This document shows, one piece after another, positions 18,869 to 30,405 of a stretch of DNA of 64,000 nt; position 1 is the first letter of the stretch, and each line of letters starts with the position of its first letter. The translations under genes were made by a program, and so were the position numbers. Source of the stretch: Caldicellulosiruptor danielii (GTDB taxonomy: Bacteria > Bacillota > Thermoanaerobacteria > Caldicellulosiruptorales > Caldicellulosiruptoraceae); NCBI RefSeq assembly GCF_034343125.1, contig NZ_CP139957.1:1635001-1699000 (forward strand), read 5' to 3'. The notes under the pieces are model-generated. The model had not been told where the DNA came from and made no database searches. It saw nothing but the letters and a program-made list of their open reading frames with translations.

Positions 18869-19738
18869 TCATTTTGCAAGTTTAATTGCAAACCATCCTT
18901 CAAAGATTGATCCTGGCTCTAAGTAATAAAACTTGTTATTGATATATCCTTCATGCTCGCCCATCCAAGGTTCAACACATACAAAGTCAAAATCTTTTAA
19001 AGACCAAACTACTACGTTTTTAAAACTCTTATCTTTCAAAAGCACTATTTTTTTATCCCTGTCAAGTGTAATTTCAACTTCACTACTTACAACATCCAAA
19101 AAGTCAAGGTTAACCTCAGGTTCTGAAAAATCAATCTCTTTGAAATCCTGTAGATCAATAAACCTTTTTTCAACGTCGTCAAAGCATCTCTCACATTCAA
19201 GTTTTATAGTAAACTCGTCTTTATTGCACAGAAAATAAGGATGAAATCCTGCATAAAAAGGCATTATACTACTATCCTCATTCTTAACAACCATCTTTAC
19301 TTCAAATATTTCATCATTTAGTGTATATTGCATTAAAAGCTCAAAGTCGTATGGATAAAATCTCTTTGTAAACTCGCTGCTTGAAAGTCTCAATACTATA
19401 CCATTTTTATCTGGCATATCAATGTAACCTGCTACACTGAAACTGCTGTCTCTTGCAAAACCATGATTTTTCATCTCAAATTCCTGACCTTTAAAAAAAA
19501 TTTTGCCGTTCACAACTCTGCCACATATCGGGAACAAAATTGGTATTCCGCCTCTTATGTTTTTTGTTCTGTCAAAAAGGGTCGCCTCATTCAAATAAAG
19601 AATCTCTTTTCCTGAAAGATTGAGTAAAACAACAATTGCACCCCTCTCGGGTGCAACTGTAAAATATGAATTTTTTGTCTTTGAATATATCTTAACAAGC
19701 TCCAAACCATTTTCAAAATATTTTTCTACAAACTCCAA
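18869..19738 (-). CDS. Aldose 1-epimerase-family protein
   Basis: 289 residues of galactose-mutarotase-like beta-sandwich. Recognisable parts are GGIPILFPICGRV near residue 63, the catalytic-type histidine in KNHGFARDS near 93, FYAGFHPYF near 170, and CVEPWMGEHEG toward the end. It interconverts sugar anomers in the cytoplasm; the group also includes hexose-6-phosphate epimerases, and I cannot choose. The TTG start at 19738 has GGGAGG eight bases upstream. It precedes larE by 28 nt on the same strand. Confidence 0.88.
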   Translation of the reverse strand: MEFVEKYFENGLELVKIYSKTKNSYFTVAPERGAIVVLLNLSGKEILYLNEATLFDRTKNIRGGIPILFPICGRVVNGKIFFKGQEFEMKNHGFARDSSFSVAGYIDMPDKNGIVLRLSSSEFTKRFYPYDFELLMQYTLNDEIFEVKMVVKNEDSSIMPFYAGFHPYFLCNKDEFTIKLECERCFDDVEKRFIDLQDFKEIDFSEPEVNLDFLDVVSSEVEITLDRDKKIVLLKDKSFKNVVVWSLKDFDFVCVEPWMGEHEGYINNKFYYLEPGSIFEGWFAIKLAK

Positions 19739-19770
19739 AATGACTTTCCTCCCTTATTGAAAACTCCTGA

Positions 19771-21800
<2,030 letters not shown>

Positions 21801-21889
21801 TCAACCCTCCGAATTACTCAAATTTTTGTAAATAACAAATCTATCATAAATATAAATTTTTATTGCCATCATCGTTTTTTAGCCTCGAA

Positions 21890-22447
21890 CTATTTCACTA
21901 CTCCTGCGCGGCTGAGCGGCCATATCCTGAAGACTACCTTGCCTATAATATCATCTCTTGACACATACTTGTGTTCCCAGAACCGGCTATCGTGAGAGTC
22001 ATTCCTGTTATCACCCATCATGAAATAGTGTCCAGGCGGAACTTTGTATGGTCCAAAGCTTCCTACCATGGGTTCTTTCAGATAATTTTCTTTGTAGACT
22101 TTACCGTTAATGTACAAAACACCATCTTTTATCTCGATTGTGTCGCCAGGAAGACCTATAACTCTTTTAACATATAAAGTTTTTCTATCGTCTGGATACT
22201 TGAAAACGACAATGTCTCCTCTTTTGACATCTTCTATATGAAGGACATAACCAAGCTTGTATACAAAAAGCCTATCGTTTAGCTGAATTGTGTTGAGCAT
22301 TGAGCCGGTCGGGACAATCACAAGTGAAAAGACATAAGTGCGCAGGATAAGAGCAATAAGCACTGCACCACCAATCCATAAAATCCATTCAACTGCTTCT
22401 CTTACCACTTTGTTTTGAAGTTTAAGCGTTTGATGCTGTTCCATCAT
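21890..22447 (-). CDS. lepB: Signal peptidase I
   Basis: 185 residues. One N-terminal membrane helix (about 19-42) is followed by the catalytic box with Ser49 (PTGSMLNT) and the general base Lys94 (YVKRVIGLPGD), and box E GDNRNDSHDSR. It removes signal peptides of secreted proteins on the outer membrane face. The ATG at 22447 follows GAAGGAGA. It stands alone between mutS2 and the DUF6106-like gene. Confidence 0.97.
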   Translation of the reverse strand: MMEQHQTLKLQNKVVREAVEWILWIGGAVLIALILRTYVFSLVIVPTGSMLNTIQLNDRLFVYKLGYVLHIEDVKRGDIVVFKYPDDRKTLYVKRVIGLPGDTIEIKDGVLYINGKVYKENYLKEPMVGSFGPYKVPPGHYFMMGDNRNDSHDSRFWEHKYVSRDDIIGKVVFRIWPLSRAGVVK

Positions 22448-22541
22448 CGATATTCGTCTCCTTCTTTTCTGAAGTTAAAAAATAGAAGCTTAAATATAAG
22501 TTTAATTGAATTTATCTGCCAAGTCAATATCAAGAAAATCA

Positions 22542-24905
22542 TTAGTCTTTCAGCTCAACTACCGTAACACCCTGTTCACCCTCACCATATGTTCCGTCTC
22601 TGAATGATTTTACATGTGGATGCCGTCTCAAAAAATTCCTTATCGCCTGACGCAAAATCCCCATACCTTTTCCATGGATTATTGTCACCTGTTTTAGTCC
22701 CGCTGTGTATGCATCATCTAAGTACTTGTCAACCTCCAAAATGGCATCGTCGCTTGTCTTACCTCTCACATCAATAGACATGTCAATACTCTTTTCTTTG
22801 ATTTTGACATTTTTAGATGCTATTTGATATATTTTGTTATCTTGAGCTTCTACCTCTTCAATGTCAGCGATGTTGACATTTAGCTTCATAATGCCTATCT
22901 GGACAGTCAAATTCCCCTTTGAGTCAGGCAGGCTCTCGACAAATCCCACAGCATCAAAGTTTCTGACATACACCTTTTGACCCAGGCGAATATTCTGTGG
23001 TGTTTTTTTGGTTTTGGACTCAGCTTCCTGTTTTTCCTGCTGTGATATACTTTGAATCAACCTTTCATATTCTCTTTTTTTCTCTTCTAACTCCTTTAAA
23101 ACTTCTTTTTCTTTTAAGTTCTCAGCAAGTTTTCGGAGGTCTTTAAAAAGATTTTCTATCTCATATTGCGCTCTTTCTACAATCTCTTTTGCTTCATTTA
23201 TTGCCTTTTTGCGAATCCTTTCCTTTTCCTGCTCAAACCTTTTCTTCTCCTCTTCATAAGCTGCCTTTAAAGCTTGTACTTCAAGCTTCAATTTCTGAGC
23301 AAGTTCAAGGTTTTTTTCAGCTTCTTTTCTCTTTTGATCCATTTCATTTATTATTTTGTCAAGCTCAATTGTCTTTTGAGACAAATACCCTCTTGCCATC
23401 TCAACAATACCTTTGTCAAGCCCAAGGTTAGATGAGATTACAAGTGCGTTACTCCTTCCAGGAATACCTATCAAAAGCCTGTACGTAGGCTTTAGTGTTT
23501 TTACGTCAAACTCGCATGAGGCATTTTCGAACCGTTCTTCTTGCTGGGCAAATATCTTAAGTTCACCATAGTGCGTGGTTGCTATCACCTTGCAACCCTT
23601 TTTATAAAGATATTTCAAGATTGCCCTTGCCAAAGCTGCACCTTCTTCAGGGTCTGTACCTGCTCCAATCTCATCTAATAGCACAAGAGTTTTATCATCT
23701 GCATTTTTTGTTATTTCAATGATGTTTTTTATATGTGCTGAAAATGTGGAAAGACTCTGGACTATACTTTGATCATCTCCTATGTCAGCAAAAATCTTTT
23801 GAAATATGCAAAGCTGTGAGCCCTCATCTGCTGGGATGAATATTCCGCTTTGGCAAAGAAGGCAAAAAAGCCCTACTGTCTTCAGTGTTACAGTTTTTCC
23901 ACCTGTGTTTGGACCTGTTATTATAAGAACGTCAAAGTCTTTGCCTAAATGAATATCAATAGGAACAACTTTTTCTTTTTCAATCAAAGGATGGCGGGCT
24001 TTTTTGAGATTTATAATGCCATTTGTGTTAATAACTGGTTTGCTTGCATTCATTTCTTTTGCCCAAATAGCTTTTGTAAATACTATATCAAGCTCAACAA
24101 GTGCATAAAAAGAGCTTTCAATTTCATCACAGTAGCTTGCTATCAAGGAAGATATCTCTTGTAAAATCCTCTCTATTTCCTCTTTTTCTTGGTTTTTCAA
24201 AATTCTGATTTGATTTGATATCTCAACACAAACAAAAGGCTCAACAAATAAAGTTGCACCTGTTGCTGACTGGTCATGGATAATTCCCTTTATTTCATTT
24301 CTATATTCTGCCTTTACGGGAAGTAGTAATTTTTCACCTCTGATTGTTATAATTGGCTCTTGTAAAAACCTTTGGATTTTAGGGTCGCGAATCATGCTAT
24401 TTAGTTCATCTCTTATTCTACTTTCAAGCTTTCTAATCCTATCTCTTATCTCCTTGAGTCTTGGTGATGCAGTATCTAAGATTTCATCTGCTGTTAAAAA
24501 TGTCTGGTCAATTCTTGAGACTACTTCTTTTAAATTTACAAGATTTTTTTTCATACTTTCAAGAAAACTAAAGTCTTGTGTGTAAGAAAGATAAGAGCGC
24601 ATCTCATAAGAAAGTTTTAACACCTTTCCAATTTGTAAAATTTCATGAGGATTTAAAGTTGCCCCAAGCTTTGATTTCTTAAGGCTTGGCAGTATATTTT
24701 CAAACTCCAAAGTTGGTGGATTTCCATACTTTAGAACGTACCTGTAGCTTTCATCAACCTTATTAAGTTCATTTTCTATATTTGCAATATCTGTTGATGG
24801 AATAAGGTTTTCAAAATATTCCTTTGCTGGAGTTGACTTTGCCATGTTTTTTAAAATCTCAACTATCTTGTCATACTCCAAAACTTTTAGTGTCTTTTGG
24901 TTCAA
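22542..24905 (-). CDS. mutS2: Endonuclease MutS2
   Basis: 787 residues. The MutS-type ATPase shows Walker A GPNTGGKTVTLK (about 332-343) and Walker B DEIGAGTDPEEG. A long coiled coil (about 510-640) and a C-terminal Smr nuclease domain with IHGKGMGILRQAIRNFL follow. MutS2 lacks the mismatch-binding domain and acts in recombination control or on stalled ribosomes. The TTG at 24905 has AAGGGG at nine bases. Confidence 0.97.
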   Translation of the reverse strand: MNQKTLKVLEYDKIVEILKNMAKSTPAKEYFENLIPSTDIANIENELNKVDESYRYVLKYGNPPTLEFENILPSLKKSKLGATLNPHEILQIGKVLKLSYEMRSYLSYTQDFSFLESMKKNLVNLKEVVSRIDQTFLTADEILDTASPRLKEIRDRIRKLESRIRDELNSMIRDPKIQRFLQEPIITIRGEKLLLPVKAEYRNEIKGIIHDQSATGATLFVEPFVCVEISNQIRILKNQEKEEIERILQEISSLIASYCDEIESSFYALVELDIVFTKAIWAKEMNASKPVINTNGIINLKKARHPLIEKEKVVPIDIHLGKDFDVLIITGPNTGGKTVTLKTVGLFCLLCQSGIFIPADEGSQLCIFQKIFADIGDDQSIVQSLSTFSAHIKNIIEITKNADDKTLVLLDEIGAGTDPEEGAALARAILKYLYKKGCKVIATTHYGELKIFAQQEERFENASCEFDVKTLKPTYRLLIGIPGRSNALVISSNLGLDKGIVEMARGYLSQKTIELDKIINEMDQKRKEAEKNLELAQKLKLEVQALKAAYEEEKKRFEQEKERIRKKAINEAKEIVERAQYEIENLFKDLRKLAENLKEKEVLKELEEKKREYERLIQSISQQEKQEAESKTKKTPQNIRLGQKVYVRNFDAVGFVESLPDSKGNLTVQIGIMKLNVNIADIEEVEAQDNKIYQIASKNVKIKEKSIDMSIDVRGKTSDDAILEVDKYLDDAYTAGLKQVTIIHGKGMGILRQAIRNFLRRHPHVKSFRDGTYGEGEQGVTVVELKD

Positions 24906-24970
24906 CTTTCAAAACCCCTTCTTATATGAATTTAAGTTCTCAAGTTTTAATTATATCACAAAACAAAAGC

Positions 24971-25001
24971 GGGCTGTCTTCATATTTCGTGAAAACAGCC
25001 C
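24971..25001 (-). terminator. Terminator after the broken nucleotidyltransferase
   Basis: A 12-bp stem with one C/A mismatch (GGGCTGTcTTCA / TGAAAACAGCCC) and a 7-nt loop; on the minus strand it runs into GCTTTTGTTTTG. It lies 15 nt after the nucleotidyltransferase stop and closes the proBA transcript. Confidence 0.75.
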
Positions 25002-25015
25002 ATTATTGAATATAC

Positions 25016-25364
25016 TCATCCATACAATACAATCCCTTCGTTCTCTATATTTTTATAGTAAGGTAAGATTTCTTTATATTGCATATATCTCTGATAACTG
25101 ATGTCTACTATAGAAATTAATTTCAAGCTTCTATATCCAATTTCACTTATTATTTCATCCAACTTATTTTCATAGTCTTTTAACACTTGCTCGTCCTCAT
25201 CAACTAATACCCGCTATATCAATATCAGATTCTTCATTTTGAGTTCCTTTAGCATATGAACCATAGAGGACTATTTTTTTTAGTTTATCACCATATAATC
25301 CTTTTAACTCTTCAACCACTTCATTGATAATATCTTGGTAATTTCCCAGTTTTATATCACTCAT
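25016..25364 (-). pseudogene. MNT-type nucleotidyltransferase, broken by one extra G
   Basis: The frame opens MSDIKLGNYQDIINEVVEEL and has the catalytic GSYAKGTQNEESDIDI signature (GSx10DxD), then runs to TGA straight after GIS. Deleting one base of the GGG at 25212-25210 restores VLVDEDEQVLKDYENKLDEI and an open frame to 25016, giving about 115 residues. The full protein would be a minimal nucleotidyltransferase such as the antitoxin of HEPN/MNT pairs, but no HEPN gene adjoins it. It lies 22 nt after proA and ends before its own terminator. A sequencing error in the G run is the alternative. Confidence 0.75.
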
Positions 25365-25386
25365 AACAAATCAACTCCAATTTCTT

Positions 25387-26646
25387 CTATTCTCTTACCT
25401 GCCCGCTTCCATAGATAATGTATTTTATAGTTGTGAGCTCTTTCAAGCCCATAGGTCCTCTTGCATGAAGCTTTTGAGTAGAGATTCCAATCTCTGCACC
25501 AAAACCAAACTCAAAACCGTCTGTGAACCTTGTTGAGGCGTTTACATACACTGCCGCAGCATCTACATAGTCCAAAAACTTTTGAGCATTGAAATAATCT
25601 CTTGTTACAATTGCCTCTGAGTGCTTTGACCCATATTTGTTTATATGCTCTATTGCTTCTTCTACGCTATCAACAACCTTCACACCCATTATCAAATCCA
25701 AATATTCTGTGTACCAGTCATCTTCAGTTGCCTCTTTTACTTCTATACCGTTTTGCTTGCAGATTTCAACTGTCTTGCTGCAACCTCTTATTTCAACACC
25801 TTTTGACATCAGTTCTTTTACAATCATTGGCAAAAAGCTCTCTGCTATATTTTTGTGGACAATGAGCTTTTCAGCTGCATTGCAAACACCGGGCCGCTGT
25901 GTTTTTGCGTTAACTACAATTCTTTTTGCCATCTCAAAATCAGCGCTCTCATCCACAAACACATGGCAATTGCCAACACCTGTTTCAATTACAGGCACAG
26001 TTGCATTTTGAACAACTGTCTTTATCAAATTTGCTCCCCCGCGCGGAATTAAAAGGTCTAAATACTCGTTGAGTTTCATCATTGCAACTGCTGTCTCTCT
26101 TGATGTGTCTTCTACAATCTCTATGCTACCTTCCTCAATCCCTGCTTCAATTAGTCCTTCTTTCATTGTCTTGACAAGCGCAATGTTAGAATTTATAGCT
26201 TCAGACCCGCCTCGCAAAAGAACACTGTTTCCTGCTTTTAAACACAAGACGGCTGCATCAACAGTAACATTTGGTCTTGCCTCATAGATTATTCCAATTG
26301 CACCAATCGGCACTCTCTTTTGACCTATTACAAGCCCATTCGGGCGCTTCCACATAGAAATAACCTCACCAACCGGGTCAGGAAGTTTTATAACATCCTC
26401 AATTCCCTTGCAGATTTGCTTTATTCTGTCCTCTGTTAGCTTTAACCTGTCTAAAAGTGCTCCTTTTATACCTTTAGAGATAGCATTTTCCATATCTTTT
26501 TGGTTTTCTTGCAAAATAAAATCCATCTTTTCTAATATCTTTTGAGATATACATGAAAGTGCTTTGTTTTTTTCATTTTCAGAAAGGTTCATAAGTTTTT
26601 TTGAAGCCTCTTTCACCTTTTTTGCTTTGTAAATCAAGTCACTCAT
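25387..26646 (-). CDS. proA: Gamma-glutamyl phosphate reductase
   Basis: 419 residues of the aldehyde dehydrogenase superfamily, with the catalytic cysteine in RPGVCNAAEKL near residue 257 and NAD(P)H-binding segments upstream. It reduces glutamyl 5-phosphate to the semialdehyde in proline synthesis. It follows proB by 9 nt. The ATG at 26646 has GGGAG about eleven bases upstream. Confidence 0.98.
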   Translation of the reverse strand: MSDLIYKAKKVKEASKKLMNLSENEKNKALSCISQKILEKMDFILQENQKDMENAISKGIKGALLDRLKLTEDRIKQICKGIEDVIKLPDPVGEVISMWKRPNGLVIGQKRVPIGAIGIIYEARPNVTVDAAVLCLKAGNSVLLRGGSEAINSNIALVKTMKEGLIEAGIEEGSIEIVEDTSRETAVAMMKLNEYLDLLIPRGGANLIKTVVQNATVPVIETGVGNCHVFVDESADFEMAKRIVVNAKTQRPGVCNAAEKLIVHKNIAESFLPMIVKELMSKGVEIRGCSKTVEICKQNGIEVKEATEDDWYTEYLDLIMGVKVVDSVEEAIEHINKYGSKHSEAIVTRDYFNAQKFLDYVDAAAVYVNASTRFTDGFEFGFGAEIGISTQKLHARGPMGLKELTTIKYIIYGSGQVRE

Positions 26647-26655
26647 CTTTTCACT

Positions 26656-27462
26656 TCACTCCCTCTTTGATAATACTTCTTTGCAAATAAACAGTGTGCC
26701 AACATCTTTCCCTGCTAAGATGTCTCTCAAAACTGATGGATTTTCCCCATTTGCAATTACCATAGGAATTTTGTTTTGCATTGCAATCTTTGCTGCCTCA
26801 ATTTTAGTTTGCATACCACCAGTTGAGTTCAAAGACCCAGCTCCTCCTGCAATGCTCTCTATGTATGAGTCAATCTCAAAAACCTCTTTTATAAGCTCAG
26901 CATCCTTGTTCAGTCTTGGGTCACATGAATACAGTCCGTCTATGTCAGAAAGAATTATCAAAAGGTCAGCATCAATTATTGTAGCAACATAAGCAGACAA
27001 AGTATCGTTGTCGCCAAATTCAAGCTCTTCAATTGCAACAACGTCATTTTCATTCACAATTGGAATTGCTCCAAACCTGAAAAGCTGCTCAAATGTGTTT
27101 TTAACATTCAGCATCTTTTTTTCCTCATCAACAACATCTTTTGTCAAGAGCACCTGTGCAACAACAACTCCATACTCACCGAATAGCTTTTCGTAAATCT
27201 GCATCAAAATTCCCTGGCCAATTGCCGCCAAAGCCTGTTTTTCTTGTGTTGTTTTGTGATTTTTTGTAAGCCCAAGCCGCCCCAAACCTGAGGCAACAGC
27301 ACCAGATGTGACAAGCACAACGTCTCTTCCCTCATTTTTTATGTCAGAAAGAACCCTTGCAAGTTTTTCCAGTCGCGAAAGATTTAGTTTGCCGGTTGGA
27401 TATGTAACAGTGCTTGTTCCAACCTTTACAACAACCTTTTTTACATTTCCAAAGTCTCGCAT
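26656..27462 (-). CDS. proB: Glutamate 5-kinase without PUA domain
   Basis: 268 residues of amino-acid kinase fold: KVVVKVGTSTVTYPTGKLN at the start, LVTSGAVASGLGRL, VNENDVVAIEELEFGDND and the GGMQTKIEAAKIA motif. It phosphorylates glutamate in proline synthesis. The C-terminal PUA domain of the Escherichia coli enzyme (about 100 residues) is absent, a short form seen in several bacteria. First of proBA; the 100-residue unknown gene lies 10 nt upstream. Confidence 0.97.
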   Translation of the reverse strand: MRDFGNVKKVVVKVGTSTVTYPTGKLNLSRLEKLARVLSDIKNEGRDVVLVTSGAVASGLGRLGLTKNHKTTQEKQALAAIGQGILMQIYEKLFGEYGVVVAQVLLTKDVVDEEKKMLNVKNTFEQLFRFGAIPIVNENDVVAIEELEFGDNDTLSAYVATIIDADLLIILSDIDGLYSCDPRLNKDAELIKEVFEIDSYIESIAGGAGSLNSTGGMQTKIEAAKIAMQNKIPMVIANGENPSVLRDILAGKDVGTLFICKEVLSKRE

Positions 27463-27472
27463 TTTCCACTTT

Positions 27473-27775
27473 CTACTCCTTTTCTATGGTAAAATCTTTC
27501 AAGCTATTGTTAAAAATGATTTTATACTTTGAATTCTCGTCAACCACATAAAGCTGGGTTTGGGTTACAATATTAATGTTTATTCTGTTTAGAATTTCTT
27601 CCTGTATGATGGAAGCAATATTTGGTATAAATCTTTTTGGGTCGTTTTCATCAAGGCTTTTGATGTATATTGGAAGCTTTCCTTGTTGGGGTTTATAAAT
27701 TTCAACGTTTATGACACCTGGTGATACAGGGATGTCTGTTGGATATAAAAGTTTTATGTTATAAAGTACTTCCAT
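27473..27775 (-). CDS. Hypothetical protein upstream of proB (100 aa)
   Basis: 100 residues, mixed alpha/beta, no membrane helix or known motif. It reads MEVLYNIKLLYPTDIPVS and ends FTIEKE. Its 10-nt distance to proB suggests cotranscription. I do not recognise the family. Confidence 0.6.
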   Translation of the reverse strand: MEVLYNIKLLYPTDIPVSPGVINVEIYKPQQGKLPIYIKSLDENDPKRFIPNIASIIQEEILNRININIVTQTQLYVVDENSKYKIIFNNSLKDFTIEKE

Positions 27776-27893
27776 AATGCACTTCCCCCTGATAAAATTT
27801 AAGATATGAGCTGTTTATATTTATTCTATCAAATTAATGTGTACCCTTCAAAGATTTTTCTAAAAATTCTGTATTGAAAGGAATGAAGATAGA

Positions 27894-28445
27894 ATGCGAA
27901 CATTCATTGGTATTGACTTCCCAAAAAGCTTAAAAGAGCAGATTGTTGAAGTGCAAAGCTTTTTAAAGTCAATCAGTAAAAAAGGCAGATGGAAGTACAT
28001 TGACAACTTTCATTTAACCCTTAAATTCTTGGGTGAGATTGAATATGAAAAGGTAGAAAAAATCAGACAGGCGCTTGAAAAAAATCTAAAAGATTTTTCT
28101 CGTTTTTCTTTAAAAATCTCATCGTGCGGATATTTTAAAGGGCATGGAAACTTGAGAGTTGTGTATCTAAAGCCAGATGGCAATCTTGAAAAACTTAATA
28201 CCCTTTTTTCTCTTGTTGAGGATGCAATGGCAGAGGTTGGCTTTGAAAGAGAAAAAAGAGAGTACATACCCCATATAACAATTGCCCAGGATGTTGTGTT
28301 AAATGAGCCTTTTGAGAATTTTCATAAGTATGTTGAATGCTTTTCTTTTGATGAAATTCCTGTTGAAAAGGTCATTCTTTTTTTGAGTGAGGAGATAGAT
28401 AGAAAAAGAGTCTATACACCTATATTTGATATTGAGCTTGTATAA
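27894..28445 (+). CDS. thpR: RNA 2',3'-cyclic phosphodiesterase
   Basis: 183 residues of the 2H phosphoesterase family. Both HxTx motifs are visible: HLTLKFLG near residue 43 and HITIAQD near 127. These enzymes open 2',3'-cyclic RNA ends and were first described as 2'-5' RNA ligases. ATG at 27894 has AAAGGAA upstream. The MFS gene begins 40 nt downstream. Confidence 0.93.
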   Translation: MRTFIGIDFPKSLKEQIVEVQSFLKSISKKGRWKYIDNFHLTLKFLGEIEYEKVEKIRQALEKNLKDFSRFSLKISSCGYFKGHGNLRVVYLKPDGNLEKLNTLFSLVEDAMAEVGFEREKREYIPHITIAQDVVLNEPFENFHKYVECFSFDEIPVEKVILFLSEEIDRKRVYTPIFDIELV

Positions 28446-28485
28446 ATAAGTCAATCTTAAATTTTACAGAAAGGAATGAAAGATT

Positions 28486-29667
28486 GTGCCACAGTTCAGT
28501 TCAAAGCAGGGCTTAAAAGTTCTTCTCTCAAGTATTTCCTTATTTATTTTGGCAAATGCTTTTATGGGAATTGGCGGTGGGATAAACGACACAATATTTA
28601 ACAACTACATTGCTGCAACATACAAGATATCCCCCATGGCAAGAGGAGTTCTGGAGTTTCCGCGCGAAACCCCTGGTTTTTTAATTATCTTTCTTATTGG
28701 TTTTTTATACTTCCTTGGCGACCTAAGGGTAAGCATAATTGCCACTTTTCTTTGCTCATTTTCGCTGATTGGTCTTGGATTTCTTGCCCCAAGCTTTCTG
28801 CTTTTGATTGTTTGGACAGCCATATACAACACAGGCACACATCTTAATATGGTTCTGACCTCAAGCATTGGAATGGAGCTTTCGAAAGAGGATGAGTATG
28901 GTAAAACCTTGGGGCTCATTGGCTCTGTTGCAACAGCAGCATCTATAATTGGATATTTCATAGTAATGGTGGGTTTTAAGTTTTTAAACTTTTCTTTTCA
29001 AGCTGCATATGTTGTTGCCGCTGTGATGTATCTTTTTGCAGCCCTGTTTCTTGTGCCAATAAAACTTCCAAAAAAGACACAGCACAAGGGATTTAAGTTT
29101 GTGATAAAAAAGGATTACTGGCTTTACTATGTGCTTTCAATCTTCTTTGGAGCAAGAAAACAAATATTTATCACCTTTGCACCCTGGGTCTTGATTAAGA
29201 TTTTCAAACAACCTGTTGCAAATTTTGCGCTTGTGGGAATTATTTGTTCATTTTTAGGAATTGGTTTTAGAAATATAATCGGTAGGCTCATTGACAGGCT
29301 TGGCGAAAAGAAGATACTCACATTCGATGCGGTAGTAATCTTTCTTATATGCCTTGGATATGCAGCAACTGAGAACATAAAAATAAAATGGCTCGCACTT
29401 GCCATTGCCTATGGGTGTTACATCATTGATAACTTGATGTTTGCAACATCAATGGCAAGGTCAACATACATAAAAAAGGTCATCAAAAACCCTGATGATT
29501 TGACCCCTACACTTTCAACAGGCACAAGCATGGATCATGCAGTTTCAATGAGCCTTCCTATGCTATCTGGCTTTTTGTGGAATAAGTTTGGGTATGAATA
29601 TGTGTTCTTGCTTGCGGCTCTCTTTGCGTTGGGGAACTTGTATTTTGTAAGGAAGATAGAAATTTGA
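28486..29667 (+). CDS. MFS transporter
   Basis: 393 residues with about twelve hydrophobic helices and the loop FRNIIGRLIDRLGEKK between helices 8 and 9, a variant of the MFS loop motif. The GTG start at 28486 follows AAAGGAATG. Substrate unknown; the protein resembles the clostridial exporters that lie next to thpR. Confidence 0.88.
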   Translation: MPQFSSKQGLKVLLSSISLFILANAFMGIGGGINDTIFNNYIAATYKISPMARGVLEFPRETPGFLIIFLIGFLYFLGDLRVSIIATFLCSFSLIGLGFLAPSFLLLIVWTAIYNTGTHLNMVLTSSIGMELSKEDEYGKTLGLIGSVATAASIIGYFIVMVGFKFLNFSFQAAYVVAAVMYLFAALFLVPIKLPKKTQHKGFKFVIKKDYWLYYVLSIFFGARKQIFITFAPWVLIKIFKQPVANFALVGIICSFLGIGFRNIIGRLIDRLGEKKILTFDAVVIFLICLGYAATENIKIKWLALAIAYGCYIIDNLMFATSMARSTYIKKVIKNPDDLTPTLSTGTSMDHAVSMSLPMLSGFLWNKFGYEYVFLLAALFALGNLYFVRKIEI

Positions 29668-29761
29668 CATTGACCTTAAAATTTTTGAGGTGAAGTTAAA
29701 CCTAATTTGAAAGGTATTTTTATTTTAGATAATTTATGCTTAATTGGGGAGAGAACCGAAA

Positions 29762-30022
29762 ATGCTTGAAATATCTCTGTTTTATGGCATAAGAATTACA
29801 ATGTACTACGATGATCACAATCCCTCTCATTTTCATGCAACCTATAATGGGTTTGAAGCAGAGATTGATATAATTAATGGTAGAGCTTTAAAAGGATATC
29901 TGCCAAAAAGACAACTAAAACTTGTTTTGGCCTGGGCAGAAATTCATAAAGATGAGCTTATGCAAAACTGGGAACTTGCAAAAGATCACAAGCCTTTGAT
30001 GAGAATTAATCCTTTAGTGTAG
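29762..30022 (+). CDS. DUF4160 protein
   Basis: 86 residues: ISLFYGIRITMYYDDHNPSH at the start with the DHNPSHFHATY core, then EAEIDIINGRALKGYLPKRQ, diagnostic for DUF4160. The ATG at 29762 follows GGGGAG by about eleven bases. It forms a pair with the DUF2442 gene 26 nt downstream. Such pairs are common in bacterial genomes and are suspected toxin-antitoxin modules, but I see no proof of that here. Confidence 0.85.
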   Translation: MLEISLFYGIRITMYYDDHNPSHFHATYNGFEAEIDIINGRALKGYLPKRQLKLVLAWAEIHKDELMQNWELAKDHKPLMRINPLV

Positions 30023-30048
30023 AGTATACTTTACGAGGTGATTGGCGC

Positions 30049-30396
30049 ATGATGGAATATTATCCTGAGGTTGTTCAGGTTATACCGACAGAAGACTATA
30101 AAGTTTATATTTATTTTGATGATGGCAGCATTAAACTCTTTGATGCATCAAGTCTTCTTGAAAAGGGCGAATTTCAAAGACTTAAAGACAAAAAGTTTTT
30201 CATGGAAAGATGTACAGTTTTAAATGGCACACTTGCATGGGATGTAAGTGGTACTTACGATGAAACAACCTGTCTTGATTTAGACCCTCTTGTTCTATAT
30301 CAAACCTGTCCTGAGGTGGAAGAGCCCACATGGCTTTTTGAAAAGATTGAAAATGAATTTATTAAGCAAAAGGATAACAAAGAAGGGGCTTTTTAG
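30049..30396 (+). CDS. DUF2442 protein
   Basis: 115 residues. The DUF2442 core VVQVIPTEDYKVYIYFDDGSIK is followed by LFDASSLLEKG and GTLAWDVSGTYDETTCLDLD. Usually the partner of DUF4160. Starts at ATG 30049 after GAGGTG and ends in a shared terminator. Function unknown. Confidence 0.85.
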   Translation: MMEYYPEVVQVIPTEDYKVYIYFDDGSIKLFDASSLLEKGEFQRLKDKKFFMERCTVLNGTLAWDVSGTYDETTCLDLDPLVLYQTCPEVEEPTWLFEKIENEFIKQKDNKEGAF

Positions 30397-30405
30397 AAAG
30401 CCCCT
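30384..30405. terminator. Bidirectional terminator between DUF2442 and the flagellar operon
   Basis: A 9-bp stem AGGGGCTTT / AAAGCCCCT with a 4-nt loop. The plus-strand stop codon is in the loop and the minus-strand stop begins in the right arm, so both genes end inside the hairpin. Confidence 0.8.

Noticed and set aside
25016-25364. Functional HEPN/MNT pair at proBA
   Set aside because: Only the nucleotidyltransferase part is present and it is frameshifted.
25637-26011. Several plus-strand frames opposite proA
   Set aside because: Shadow frames of a well-conserved gene; Ser/Thr/Pro-rich composition is the typical reverse image.
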